From CAYRCU01 sp964422865 (lineage in GTDB: Bacteria > Patescibacteriota > Microgenomatia > UBA8517), in NCBI GenBank assembly GCA_964422865.1, contig CAYRCU010000014.1, positions 1 through 24,417 of the forward strand: a DNA stretch of 24,417 bases, given 5' to 3'. The notes beneath the pieces were generated by a model. It saw only the letters and a list, made by a program, of their open reading frames with translations, was not told the DNA's origin and did no database searches. The position numbers and the translations under genes are program-made. Below are positions 1-8,033 of this stretch, piece after piece; position 1 is the stretch's first letter, and the number at the start of each line of letters is the position of its first letter.

Positions 1-91
1 GCCAATCTTTCTTTTTGACACCTGAGACAATTTGGGCGAGTCTTTTTCTGCTTGAAAGAACATCCTCACCTTGCAGTAGAACTATTTTCAT
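1..91 (-). CDS. holA: DNA polymerase III delta subunit-like protein, N-terminal fragment
   Basis: Only the first 30 codons are present; the gene runs off the left edge. The fragment starts MKIVLLQGEDVLSSRKRL, a short hydrophobic strand followed by a G-E-D turn and a basic helix. That matches the usual start of HolA, the clamp-loader delta subunit that opens the beta clamp. The ATG overlaps the stop of the upstream metallopeptidase gene as ATGA, so translation is probably coupled. The assignment rests on about 30 residues and gene style only; another P-loop-like protein is possible. Confidence 0.5.
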   Translation of the reverse strand, partial: MKIVLLQGEDVLSSRKRLAQIVSGVKKKDW

Positions 92-513
92 TTTTGAATT
101 TTGTTGTAGGTTGCGATGAAGACTTTTAGTTTGTCGTGGAATGAGCCTTTGCGACGATGCGTATGAGGAGTGAGAGCACCTGAGAAGGTTTTTGGTATGT
201 GTGCGATTTCGTGAAGAAGAATTTCGTCTTTTTTCTTTTGCGGTAGATGGTCGAACTTTTCGGAAAGAACTTCAATTATATAGTGAGGGCGGGTTCCTAG
301 TGCTTTTTGCCAAAGTCGTGGGAGACCCCAAATCCTTGCGTATGCGCGAGCTTTGGAAGCGGTGGAGCGATAACAATGAATTTGCCCGGATTTTATCCAA
401 GTAAGATTGAGTTTTGAGATAAGAAAATCTACCCGAGAACTAATATCGGGAGCTGCGAGCCAGTCAACTTTGTTATTTGATTTTTTGTACTTCGGCGCCT
501 TCTTTAACTTCAT
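88..513 (-). CDS. Small putative zinc metallopeptidase (HEIAH)
   Basis: This is a 141-residue soluble protein with no signal peptide or membrane segment. Residues 101-105 read HEIAH, the HExxH zinc motif, followed about 20 residues later by H-x-H-R-R-K-G-x-F-H (residues 117-126), where a third metal ligand would be expected. This arrangement fits the small putative metallopeptidases found in phages, archaea and candidate phyla (the phage metallopeptidase type), which are annotated by motif and whose substrate is unknown. The ATG at 513 has an AAAGGT Shine-Dalgarno a few bases upstream, inside the preceding gene, giving a 41-nt overlap in a different frame. It overlaps the downstream holA-like gene as ATGA. 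Confidence 0.7.
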   Translation of the reverse strand: MKLKKAPKYKKSNNKVDWLAAPDISSRVDFLISKLNLTWIKSGQIHCYRSTASKARAYARIWGLPRLWQKALGTRPHYIIEVLSEKFDHLPQKKKDEILLHEIAHIPKTFSGALTPHTHRRKGSFHDKLKVFIATYNKIQK

Positions 514-718
514 TGTCTACCTTTAATCCTACTTCGTCGCCCTTTTTGGCCTCTGAGATATTGTTGTGGTCCATTTGCAGGGAAACTACCTCTTGTTCGA
601 AAAGATCTTCCCCTCCACGGGTGAACTTTATTTTATCTCCTACTTTTAAACTTTCGTCAAGGCGAATAATGGCTACGCCAAGTTTGTCATAGTAATGGAT
701 TACTGATCCAATTTTCAT
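473..718 (-). CDS. EF-Tu domain II-like (translation elongation factor-like) protein
   Basis: This 81-residue protein is one small beta-barrel: MKIGSVIHYYDKLGVAII, then L-K-V-G-D-K-I-K-F, and near the end A-K-K-G-D-E-V-G-L-K-V. The pattern 'kvGD.i.f......f.q.v.smq.......a..Gd.vgl.v' is that of the second (OB-like) domain of translational GTPases. Stand-alone copies are commonly annotated as elongation factor-like proteins in candidate-phylum genomes. There is no G domain, so it cannot be a GTPase. Its function is not known. It starts 2 nt after the ruvC stop, with a GGGGGTGAT sequence upstream, so it belongs to the ruvC operon. Confidence 0.7.
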   Translation of the reverse strand: MKIGSVIHYYDKLGVAIIRLDESLKVGDKIKFTRGGEDLFEQEVVSLQMDHNNISEAKKGDEVGLKVDNEVKEGAEVQKIK

Positions 719-720
719 TT

Positions 721-1224
721 TTACTCATCACCCCCTTTGATTGTTAGTGCGTGGCAAATTGCTACTGCCAGCGCGTCTGCTGCATTGTCAAAGTGAGTCT
801 TTTTGCCCTTCTTTTTTCTTATGGCGTTTCCTAAGTATTTTCTAACATGACGTTGAATTTCGAGCTTTTTTGCTCTTCCATTTCCTGTAACTATTTTTTT
901 TATGCTCCCCGGAGCGTATTCGAAGACGGGAGTGTTTGTCATTGAAGCAGAAAGAAGCATTACTCCTTGAGCTTGACCTACTCGAATTGCAGTTTTTCTG
1001 TTTGTTGCGAAAAATATTTTTTCGATGGCGAGGATATCCGGTTTGTATGTTTTTATAATATTGACGAGTTCTGTGTGAATTTTTTCAAGACGTTTTTGCG
1101 GAGTACCATTTTTATTTGTTTCGATAAGGCCATATTTAATTGCTTTTAGAGGTTTGTTTCCGTTTATTTCGATGAAGCCGTAGCCTGTTGTAGCGGTGCC
1201 TGGATCAATGCCGAGAATAAGCAT
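721..1224 (-). CDS. ruvC: Crossover junction endodeoxyribonuclease RuvC
   Basis: A Holliday-junction resolvase of 167 residues, close to the usual 160-175. The RNase H-like fold is visible. MLILGIDPGTATTGYG carries Asp7, I-L-A-I-E-K-I-F-F carries Glu68, and the C-terminal helix F-D-N-A-A-D-A-L-A-V-A-I-C-H carries Asp150. The position normally Asp (His in Thermus) just before A-A-D is Asn147 here, with Asp146 beside it, so the fourth acidic ligand may be shifted by one residue. RuvA and RuvB are not in this window. An extended -10 lies directly upstream and there is no Shine-Dalgarno, so the message may be leaderless. Confidence 0.95.
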   Translation of the reverse strand: MLILGIDPGTATTGYGFIEINGNKPLKAIKYGLIETNKNGTPQKRLEKIHTELVNIIKTYKPDILAIEKIFFATNRKTAIRVGQAQGVMLLSASMTNTPVFEYAPGSIKKIVTGNGRAKKLEIQRHVRKYLGNAIRKKKGKKTHFDNAADALAVAICHALTIKGGDE

Positions 1225-1229
1225 AAATC

Positions 1230-1238
1230 ATTTTAACA
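1230..1238 (-). promoter_or_regulatory. Extended -10 promoter of ruvC
   Basis: On the minus strand the sequence reads TGT-TAAAAT, an extended -10 (TGn plus hexamer). The last T is 5 nt before the ruvC ATG, so transcription would begin at or within a base of the A of ATG. There is no convincing -35, as it would fall in the T-run of the upstream small RNA. The TG overlaps a 13-bp dyad (ACAGA-N3-TCTGT, 1236-1248). Confidence 0.45.
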
Positions 1239-1248
1239 GAGAATCTGT
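1236..1248. promoter_or_regulatory. Operator-like dyad over the ruvC promoter
   Basis: A perfect inverted repeat, ACAGA-GAA-TCTGT, lies between the small RNA terminator and ruvC. It covers the TG of the ruvC extended -10. The position would suit a repressor site, for example a damage-responsive one. It is not a match to the standard LexA boxes I know, and a 5-bp dyad can occur by chance in AT-rich DNA. Confidence 0.3.
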
Positions 1249-1251
1249 GTT

Positions 1252-1343
1252 AAAAAAAACGGACCTGGTTTTTTTAAGAGCTTGATCAAAGTGGGTGGCG
1301 GCACTCGCCTCCCTTTTATTTTTTTTGCTCTAATCCCAGGTCC
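1252..1343 (-). ncRNA. Unannotated small structured RNA with its own promoter and terminator (about 92 nt)
   Basis: Directly downstream of a perfect-spacing promoter (TTGACA-N17-TAGAAT) the predicted transcript starts GGACCTGGG. It ends with the exact complement CCAGGTCC (1261-1268) followed by G and eight Ts (1252-1259). Ends thus form an 8-9 bp closing helix that doubles as an intrinsic terminator. Inside are a second short helix (AGAGC 1327-1331 with GCTCT 1277-1281), two A-rich unpaired strands, and an apical hairpin GGG-A-GGCG-[AGUGC]-CGCC-A-CCC (1293-1313) with a symmetric A/A mismatch. A palindromic segment, CTTGATCAAAG on the plus strand, lies beside it. It does not carry SRP, 6S or tmRNA signatures that I recognise. 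Candidate-phylum small RNA families (such as the LOOT motif reported for OD1/OP11/TM7) are possible but untested. Confidence 0.7.
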
Positions 1344-1349
1344 GAGTGT

Positions 1350-1378
1350 ATTCTAGAAAATTTTTTTCTCGTTGTCAA
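1350..1378 (-). promoter_or_regulatory. Sigma-70 type promoter of the small RNA
   Basis: Minus strand: -35 TTGACA (1373-1378), 17-nt spacer, -10 TAGAAT (1350-1355). Six bases later comes the predicted +1 G at 1343, the first base of the closing helix. It is among the strongest promoters by consensus in the window. It lies between the rplS stop and ruvC, so it serves the small RNA. Confidence 0.8.
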
Positions 1379-1424
1379 CTTAATCTTTCGACGGGATATT
1401 TGGCTATCGGGATTGGCGAGACGA

Positions 1425-1817
1425 TTAGGCTGAAGCTTTTGCAGGTTTTGAGGCTTTTTTTGATTTTTCTCTTCTTTGGGAGCGGGAGTATATTGCTTCA
1501 ATTTCTTTTTTTGATTTTTCTCTGATGTAGTAAAGTTTTGCTCTTCGAACCCCTCTTAGACCTTTTCTTTTTACTTCTATTTTGTTGATTGTGGGAGAGA
1601 ATAGAGGAAAGATAAATTCAACACCTATTTTTTGAGCTCCAATGCGCCTGACCGTAAAAGTTTTACCTTGACCCGTACCTTTGATTTTGATAACAACACC
1701 TTCGATTATTTGTATTCTTTCTTTATTTTTTTTTCCTGTTTCGGGAACGGTTTGATGCACACGAACCACATCCCCTACGCCGAACTCTGTTTTGTTGTGA
1801 ATTGTTTTTATTGCCAC
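1425..1817 (-). CDS. rplS: 50S ribosomal protein L19
   Basis: This 130-residue protein has the L19 core. It includes F-G-V-G-D-V-V-R-V-H-Q near the start, E-R-I-Q-I-I-E-G-V-V-I-K-I-K-G, T-F-T-V-R-R-I-G, G-V-E-F-I-F-P-L-F-S-P-T-I-N-K-I-E-V and V-R-R-A-K-L-Y-Y-I-R. L19 sits at the interface of the two ribosomal subunits. The C-terminus carries about 15 extra Lys/Ala/Ser-rich residues beyond the usual length. The start is GTG at 1817 with AAAGG seven bases upstream. A promoter-like pair lies between it and dnaE. Confidence 0.95.
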   Translation of the reverse strand: MAIKTIHNKTEFGVGDVVRVHQTVPETGKKNKERIQIIEGVVIKIKGTGQGKTFTVRRIGAQKIGVEFIFPLFSPTINKIEVKRKGLRGVRRAKLYYIREKSKKEIEAIYSRSQRREKSKKASKPAKASA

Positions 1818-1856
1818 GTTATAACCTTTCTTGTTATTTTTTAATCAGGACGTGGT

Positions 1857-1886
1857 ATTTTACTACAGCACAGTGCTCTCAATCAA
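1857..1886 (-). promoter_or_regulatory. Candidate promoter of rplS
   Basis: Minus strand TTGATT (1881-1886), 18-nt spacer, TAAAAT (1857-1862). The -35 overlaps the last codons of dnaE. The spacer contains a small dyad (AGCAC-T-GTGCT). The predicted leader is about 33 nt and carries an AAAGG Shine-Dalgarno, in contrast to the leaderless-looking starts elsewhere. Confidence 0.45.
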
Positions 1887-4800
1887 GCTTGAGGGTTATT
1901 TAATAAGTTGAAAACTTTTTTGGAGAGCACTTTGGACCAATTGACTGTGAACGGGAGCTTGAGATCTTTATTTTTTTTGTCAAAATGGAGAATTACCTCC
2001 TGATTTCCTTTGTGGGATCTTAAAAGTTGGCCGAGCTTTATTAAAGTTTTCTTGTTTGTGTTTTCGGGGATTGTAAGTTTTACAATAGTCTTTTTGTTTT
2101 TGAGCATTTCTTCTGTCTCCAGGGTGTCGACAAGAATTGAAGGGTTGTCGTCTCGTGTGTCGAATTTTCCGGAAAAAAGAATGGAATTTAGTTCGATAAG
2201 CAAGTTTTTGTTGTCTTTGTAGAGTTTCGGAAAGATTACTATACTCATACTTCCCGTCTCATCCTCAATTTTTCCAAATGCCATTTCTGCGCCCGAGCGT
2301 TTTGTGATTACAACTCTAAGCTCTGTAATTCTTCCTGCTATTTTTATTTCTTGTTTGTCTTCGATGACTTCCGGAGAAAGGTCTGAGATTTTATGTGTTC
2401 TGTGAAGAACAAGGTTGCCTAATGTTTGGTCGAGTGGTTTTGCTGTGAGTGAGAAGCCGAGCAGTTGCCTTTCGAGGTCTTCGAGTTCTTCATCAGAAAA
2501 TTCAGCAACAGATGAGCTTATTTGGTGTATGGCTTGTGAAGCGGTTGTCTTTTTGTCGGACTGACTTGAGAAAAGATCTTGCTGACCATTTGAGTTGGTT
2601 GGACGGGCGCGTGTCCGAACTTCATCCATTATTGCAAGAAGTGCGGCACGTCCGCCAAATGCGTTCATGGCACCGACTTTTATTAGGCTTTCGACAACCT
2701 TTTTGTTTACTTTTCTTGCGTCAACTCTATTGCAAAAGTCCGAAAAAGATGTGAAATCTCCTTTTTGTCGTGCATCCAATATTGCTTGGATTGCTGCGGT
2801 TCCTACGTTTTTAATTGCTTCGAGCCCGAATCGAATGGCCTTTCCTTCGAGAGAATCTTTGTCTTTAACCATTGTGAAGTGGATATCACTTTCGTTTATG
2901 TCCGGTGGCAGGACTTTTATTCCCATTTTTCTGCACTCCCCCACTGCTTGTGAGATCTTTTCGGGGTCTGCTGATTCGGCTGTCAAAAGCGCGGTCATAT
3001 ATTCGACAGGGTAGTTTGCTTTCATGTATGCGGTTTGGTAGGCAACCATTCCGTAACTTGCTGAGTGGGCTTTGTTGAAGCCGTAACCCTGGAATGGTTC
3101 GAAGAGATCCCAGAGTCCTTCGGCCTCTTCTTTTGTCATTTGAGAGTTTTTCATGCAACCCTTGACAAATATGCTGTGCTGTTTGGCCATTTCCTCCGGT
3201 ATTTTTTTACCAACAGCTTTTCTAAATTTGTCTACCTCCTCCCAGTTGTACCCTGCAACTTCGAGTGCTGTATACAACAGATCGTCTTGATAAACCAACA
3301 CACCGAGTGATTTGTCAAGATATTTTTCCATTTTAGGGTGGTAATAGGTGATTTTTTTCTTTCCTCTTTTTCTTGCGATATATTCGTCAATATTTGACAT
3401 CGGACCGGGCCGGAAGAGTGCAATCATCATCATAATATCTTCAATTTTTTCCGGCTGTAGTTCTACTAAGTATCTTGTCATACCTGATCCACTGAGTTGA
3501 AACACTCCCATTGTTTTTCCTTTTGAGAGCATCTTGAAAGTTTTTTTGTCGTCGAGCGGTATATTCCCCAATTTTATTGTTTTGCCGGTTGATTCTTTAA
3601 CTTGTGCCACGGCTTCTCTTAGAATTGAGAGGTTTTTTATTCCCAGGATATCAAGCTTTACGAGCCCCACATCTTCACAGGCGTGCATTTCATATTGTGT
3701 GATGAGCTTTTTTTCGTTTGATGTATCAAGCTGTAGGGGGACAAAGTCCGTCAAAGGTCCTGGGGATATTACTACACCTCCGGCGTGAACCGATATATGT
3801 CTGGCATTTCCTTCTATCTGCTGGGCGAGGTCTAAAATCTTTTTGGTATCAGGGTCTGTGTCATATAGCCTTTTTAATTCCGGTGAATCCTCAAACGCTC
3901 TTTGGATTGTCATGGGGAACCCTTGGGATCCGATAGGGATAAGTTTTGAGATGCGATCTCCAACTTCGTAAGGGTATCCGAGGACGCGGGCAACATCCCG
4001 AACTGAGCCTCGTGCGAGCATTCGCCCGAAAGTGCAGATTTGTGCAACTTTTTCTTTTCCGTATTTGCGGGTGAGGTAGGCAATCATCTCTCCTCTCTTG
4101 TCATCGGCAATATCCAAATCAATATCGGGGGCCGATGGTCTGTAGGGGTTAAGGAATCTTTCAAAGGGGATTTGAAACCTGATTGGATCTATTGTTGTGA
4201 TTCCCAGAACGTAGGAGACGAGAGATCCTGCGACCGACCCTCTTACGTTGATTGGAATCAATCGTTTGTGAGCCCACTGAGCCATGTCCTGAAAGATCAG
4301 AAAGTAGGTGGAGTAGCCTTTTGAAGTGATGACTTCAAGTTCATAGTCAAGACGTTTTTGTGCTTCTTTAGTTACTTTTTTGTAGTATTTTTTTAATCCC
4401 TCGTTTGATTTGCGAATAAGTTCCTTTTTTGCTGAAACTCCTTTTGGAAGGTTGATTTTAGGGAAGAAAAATTTTCCTATTGTAATTTCCAAGTTTGTTT
4501 TTTCCGCTACTTTGACAGTATTTTCCAGTGCTTCGGGAAGATCTGAAAACAGATCAAACATTTCTTCAGGAGTTGCAGTGTGGAATGTTGGAGTGTCTAG
4601 GAATCTTAGGCGTTTTGTCTCCGCAATGTTTTTCCCGGTAGAGATACATACCAAAGCGTCTTGCGCTACGGCATCTTGGGGTTTAATGTAGTGGGCATCG
4701 TTTGTGGCGACAATCGGTATTCCATGTTGACGGCTAAGTTTTATAATTTCATCGTTTATCTTCTTTTCGTTCGCGGCCATTTTGGCAAGCTCCTCTTTTA

Positions 4801-5439
4801 TTATTTGGTCGGGCGCTTTTGGAAGGTATTTATCGTGCTTGTGGCGCTGTATTTCCAAGTAATAGTCTTCCCCAAATACATCTTGATGCCACGACAGGGT
4901 TTTATTTATATTTTTTGTGTCGCCTTCAATAATTGCTTGTGAAAGCTCGCTGGCAGCACATCCTGAGAGACAGATTATTCCCTTTGAATATTTTTTGAGA
5001 GTTTTGTGGTCTATTCTTGGACGGTAATAGAAACCTTCAAGATGAGCGGTTGAGGTGATCTTTATTAAATTTTGATAGCCTTCAAAGTTTTTTGCAAGAA
5101 GAGTGAGGTGGTAATTTTTTATTTTGCTTCTTTCGCCACGTATTTTGTGATCAACATTTGTGATATATGCTTCCAAACCTATGATTGCTTTTAATTTTAG
5201 TTCTTTGGCTTTTTTGTAAAACTCTATAGCTCCATACATGGTNNNNNNNNNNACCCCTGCATGAAGGTTTCGGTTGCCTTTTCGGTAGCTCCATACATGG
5301 TTCCGTGATCGGTTATTGCAACAGAATCCATATTGTTTTCTTTAATATGTTCCATTAGGGGCTTTATTTTTGAAAGCCCGTCTAGGAGTGAATACTCCGT
5401 GTGAAGATGGAGATGTACGAAGCGTTTTTTCTTTCCCAC
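1883..5439 (-). CDS. dnaE: DNA polymerase III alpha subunit, interrupted by a scaffold gap
   Basis: The replicative polymerase. The N-terminal PHP domain begins at the GTG at 5439 (HLHLHTEYSLLDG, then A-I-T-D-H-G-T-M-Y-G). The palm carries P-D-I-D-L-D-I-A-D (about residues 418-426 of the repaired protein). R-G-S-V-A-G-S-L precedes it, and a helix-hairpin-helix and OB fold lie near the C-terminus. No proofreading exonuclease domain is inserted, so it is the DnaE1 type. The frame breaks at 5243-5301: a 16-bp segment occurs on both sides of a 10-N gap. Collapsing the two copies (removing 58 bp) restores one reading frame of about 1165 residues, the normal DnaE length. I therefore treat it as one intact gene. 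Confidence 0.93.
5243..5252. other. Scaffold gap (10 N) inside dnaE
   Basis: The sequence AGCTCCATACATGGT lies directly left of the gap (5229-5243 region) and again at 5287-5301. The 34 bases between the gap and the second copy encode nothing that fits DnaE. This looks like two overlapping contig ends joined without merging, with one end carrying a divergent or erroneous tip. Confidence 0.85.
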
Positions 5440-5448
5440 TTTAAATAT

Positions 5449-5457
5449 ATCTTATCA
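5449..5457 (-). promoter_or_regulatory. Extended -10 promoter of dnaE
   Basis: Minus strand TGA-TAAGAT. The hexamer ends 9 nt before the GTG start, giving a predicted leader of about 3 nt. There is no Shine-Dalgarno between them and no good -35. Confidence 0.4.
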
Positions 5458-5487
5458 GGGTTATCACAGATTTTAATAGTTAAAATT

Positions 5488-6792
5488 TTACTTTTCTTGC
5501 AGCTTTTTTTTCAGAATGTCGAGGATTAGTTTTGGATTACCCGTACCTTTGAGGATTTTTTGAACCTGTCCCGTTAGAAAACCAGCGACTTTTGTGTTTC
5601 CTCTTTGGTAATCTACTATGGCTTTGGTGTTTTGGAGAAGGACTTTTTTGATTGCTTCTTCAGTATCCTTTATGTTTGCATAAGATTTTTTGGTTAGTGT
5701 AACAAGCTTTTTAATCAAACCGGCCGGTTCTTTGAAGCCTTTGTCCAAATTTTGGTTTACCATGATAGATGCTATTTGTTTGGAGGAAATTTGATATTTT
5801 TTTCCTAGTTTTACTGCTTGTTCGAAATACTGCGCCCGAGAAGGGTCTTGAATTAAGATTTCAGTATAATTTTCGGGAATATTGAAAGTATTAATAAACC
5901 TTTTTTTCTTTTCTTGGGGAAGTTCGGGCATGGTTCTTTTGATTGCTTTTATATTTTCGGCTGTGATAGTAAGCGGGGGGATGTCCGGCTCGGGGAAATA
6001 TCTATAGTCTTGAGCTTCTTCTTTGATTCTTTGACTGAAAGTGTTTTCGGATTGTTCATTGTATCCCCTTGTTTCTTGGACTGGAGTTTTTCCTGAGGCA
6101 AGCAAACTGGCTTGCCTTTTGATTTCTGCTTTTAGAGCTTTTTTAAGAAAGCGGAAGGAATTAATGTTTTTTAGCTCAACTTTGTAGCTTGGCAATTTTT
6201 TGGAATTTAAGGGCTTAAGTGAGATGTTTGCTTCAAGACGCATGGAACCTTTTTCCATATCCGCAGTAGAGATTTTTAAATATCTGACGATAAGTTGGAT
6301 TTCCTTTAGGAATTTGATGACTGTGTGGATATCGTGGAAATCGGGTTCTGTAACAAGTTCCATTAAGGGTACGCCGCTTCTGTTGAAATCTATGAGCGAA
6401 TCTGCTTTTTTGTGAACCAGTTTTGCAGTATCCTCTTCTATGTGGATTCTTCTGATTTTAATTTTGTTTAAGTTCCCGTTTGTACAGAGAGGGAGATCGT
6501 ATTGACTTATTTGATAACCTTTTGGGAGATCCGGATAGAAATAGTGCTTCCGATCAAATTTTGAGAATTCGGTTATATTGCAATTTAGAGCTAATCCGAA
6601 CTTTATTGTTTCTTCGATGGCCCTTTGATTTGTTGTGGGGAGTGCTCCCGGCAAACCCAAACATACGGGGCACGTTTGAGTGTTGGGGGGTTTGGCGAAA
6701 TGATTTGCAGGACAGCTGCAGAACATTTTTGATGCAGTGGAAAGCTCGATGTGCACCTCAAGGCCTATGACTGGTTCAAAGTTTTTGTCCAT
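5488..6792 (-). CDS. gatB: Asp-tRNA(Asn)/Glu-tRNA(Gln) amidotransferase subunit B
   Basis: GatB binds the misacylated tRNA and activates the side-chain carboxylate so that ammonia from GatA can amidate it. The N-terminus shows F-E-P-V-I-G-L-E-V-H-I-E-L. The zinc cysteines are C25-x-C27 and C41-P-V-C44, followed by L-G-L-P-G-A-L-P. Y-F-Y-P-D-L-P-K-G-Y-Q-I-S-Q-Y and F-N-R-S-G-V-P-L-M-E-L-V-T-E-P-D also match the family. The C-terminal YqeY-like tail domain is present. At 434 residues it is a little short compared with about 470-480. Its start lies 28 nt inside the end of the MFS gene, so it is translationally linked to the gat cluster. Confidence 0.96.
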   Translation of the reverse strand: MDKNFEPVIGLEVHIELSTASKMFCSCPANHFAKPPNTQTCPVCLGLPGALPTTNQRAIEETIKFGLALNCNITEFSKFDRKHYFYPDLPKGYQISQYDLPLCTNGNLNKIKIRRIHIEEDTAKLVHKKADSLIDFNRSGVPLMELVTEPDFHDIHTVIKFLKEIQLIVRYLKISTADMEKGSMRLEANISLKPLNSKKLPSYKVELKNINSFRFLKKALKAEIKRQASLLASGKTPVQETRGYNEQSENTFSQRIKEEAQDYRYFPEPDIPPLTITAENIKAIKRTMPELPQEKKKRFINTFNIPENYTEILIQDPSRAQYFEQAVKLGKKYQISSKQIASIMVNQNLDKGFKEPAGLIKKLVTLTKKSYANIKDTEEAIKKVLLQNTKAIVDYQRGNTKVAGFLTGQVQKILKGTGNPKLILDILKKKLQEK

Positions 6793-8033
6793 GTTTTTAG
6801 TATTTCTAAATTGTAGTCGGTGATTTTATTGTACATGAGCCTAATTATTAATAAAGCGAGCCCGATTACAATTATAAGAAGCTTTACTCCAAATATTTCT
6901 GTTATAGCTGCGGAGAAAAACATTGGTACAATTGTCGCGATGCTTGTTAAAAACCATAAATTTCCAAAGACTCTTGCCATCATATTTTTAGGCGTGAGGA
7001 TTTGGAGGTGGGTTTGAGCAGTTATAAAGATTGAAATGAACGATATCCCTAAAATAATAAAGAGAATTGTAGATATGATTATTTTGTATGGGAAAGATAG
7101 GAATGGAGTGAGAATTACCAAAAGCCAGAATGCTGCCACCAGAGCGGTAAGTGCAGTTTTTACTATTTCTTTTTTTCTCCACCTTTGTGACAGGCGGGAA
7201 ATTAAAAGAATTCCTACTGCTGCGCCGATTCCTGCCGGCAGGGTGGTGATAATACCCGCATAGTGGGGATTTAGCTTGAGTATTTCTTTTGTAATGGATG
7301 GAAGATTTACGACGAATATAGGAAGGAGTGCCTGGAGGCCTACTATGGTTGAAAAGGCAAGAAAAACCTGTGGATTGTCTTTGATGAAGTTTATTCCTGA
7401 GATCATTTCGCCGTAGAATTTGTTCACTCCCTTTATTTTAGGATCTAACTTAGCTTTGATTTTGATTTCGGGAAGCAAGTTTACACTTAGAAATGCAAGA
7501 AAAACCAGCAGACTTGCCAGTAAAAATGCTGATTGGAAGCCAAGGCTGTTCACCACTAAACCTGCGAGACCAAATCCGACAATAAGTGCTGCTTGGTACG
7601 TCATTAAAAAAAGCCCGTTTGCCTGAGGAAGTCTTTTGTTGTCAACGAGAAAGGGGAGAGCTGATATTTCAGCCGGGATGTAGAATTGATTAAAGAATGA
7701 ATAAAGAAGAACTACAACGTAGGAGAGGTAAATATGATTAGCATAGGAAAATGCATACAGGAATATGATGGCAGATTGTATTAGGTTTGTTAGAACTAAG
7801 ACTTTTTTTTTGCTGATCAGATCTACGTAAACTGCGGCTAATGGACCGATAAGAATTGCCGGAAGGATATAGGCCAACCATACTGTGGAAGTTGCGATAA
7901 CGGATTCTGTATGATCATAGATTTTAAGGATTATCAAAAAATTTAAAGTGTGAATTGCAATTTGAGACAGAAATTGAGAAACCCAAAGAAGAAAAAAATT
8001 TCTATTTATGAGAATTGTTCTGAAAGCCTTCAT
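6765..8033 (-). CDS. MFS transporter inside the gat operon
   Basis: A 422-residue integral membrane protein with about 12 hydrophobic segments and the split of two six-helix halves typical of the major facilitator superfamily. Near residues 60-75 is the G-P-L-A-A-V-Y-V-D-L-I-S-K-K-K loop, a form of the MFS motif A (G-x-x-x-D/x-x-x-R/K). A long basic cytoplasmic loop follows helix 6 (around residues 190-215). The overall style is that of the MFS_3 exporters, but the substrate cannot be read. It overlaps gatA as ATGA upstream and gatB by 28 nt downstream, so it is transcribed as part of gatC-gatA-MFS-gatB. Confidence 0.85.
   Translation of the reverse strand: MKAFRTILINRNFFLLWVSQFLSQIAIHTLNFLIILKIYDHTESVIATSTVWLAYILPAILIGPLAAVYVDLISKKKVLVLTNLIQSAIIFLYAFSYANHIYLSYVVVLLYSFFNQFYIPAEISALPFLVDNKRLPQANGLFLMTYQAALIVGFGLAGLVVNSLGFQSAFLLASLLVFLAFLSVNLLPEIKIKAKLDPKIKGVNKFYGEMISGINFIKDNPQVFLAFSTIVGLQALLPIFVVNLPSITKEILKLNPHYAGIITTLPAGIGAAVGILLISRLSQRWRKKEIVKTALTALVAAFWLLVILTPFLSFPYKIIISTILFIILGISFISIFITAQTHLQILTPKNMMARVFGNLWFLTSIATIVPMFFSAAITEIFGVKLLIIVIGLALLIIRLMYNKITDYNLEILKTWTKTLNQS

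Noticed and set aside
1231..1305. A 23-codon ORF inside the small RNA (GTG after GGGAGG)
   Set aside because: It runs through the terminator hairpin and T-run, and the apparent Shine-Dalgarno is part of the conserved-looking GC stem. Chance is more likely, though it was not excluded.
1293..1326. A plus-strand terminator (GC hairpin followed by TTTTATTTTTTTT)
   Set aside because: It would work on the plus strand, but no plus-strand gene precedes it; the minus-strand promoter and T-run explain the segment better.
1252..1343. Small RNA as SRP (4.5S) RNA because of CCAGGTCCG
   Set aside because: The SRP tip continues GGAAGG...AGCAGC; here the sequence continues into a T-run and the segment is a closing helix, not an apical loop.
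1883..5439. dnaE as two separate genes or a frameshifted pseudogene
   Set aside because: The break coincides with a 10-N gap and a duplicated 16-mer; collapsing the copies restores a normal-length protein with all motifs.
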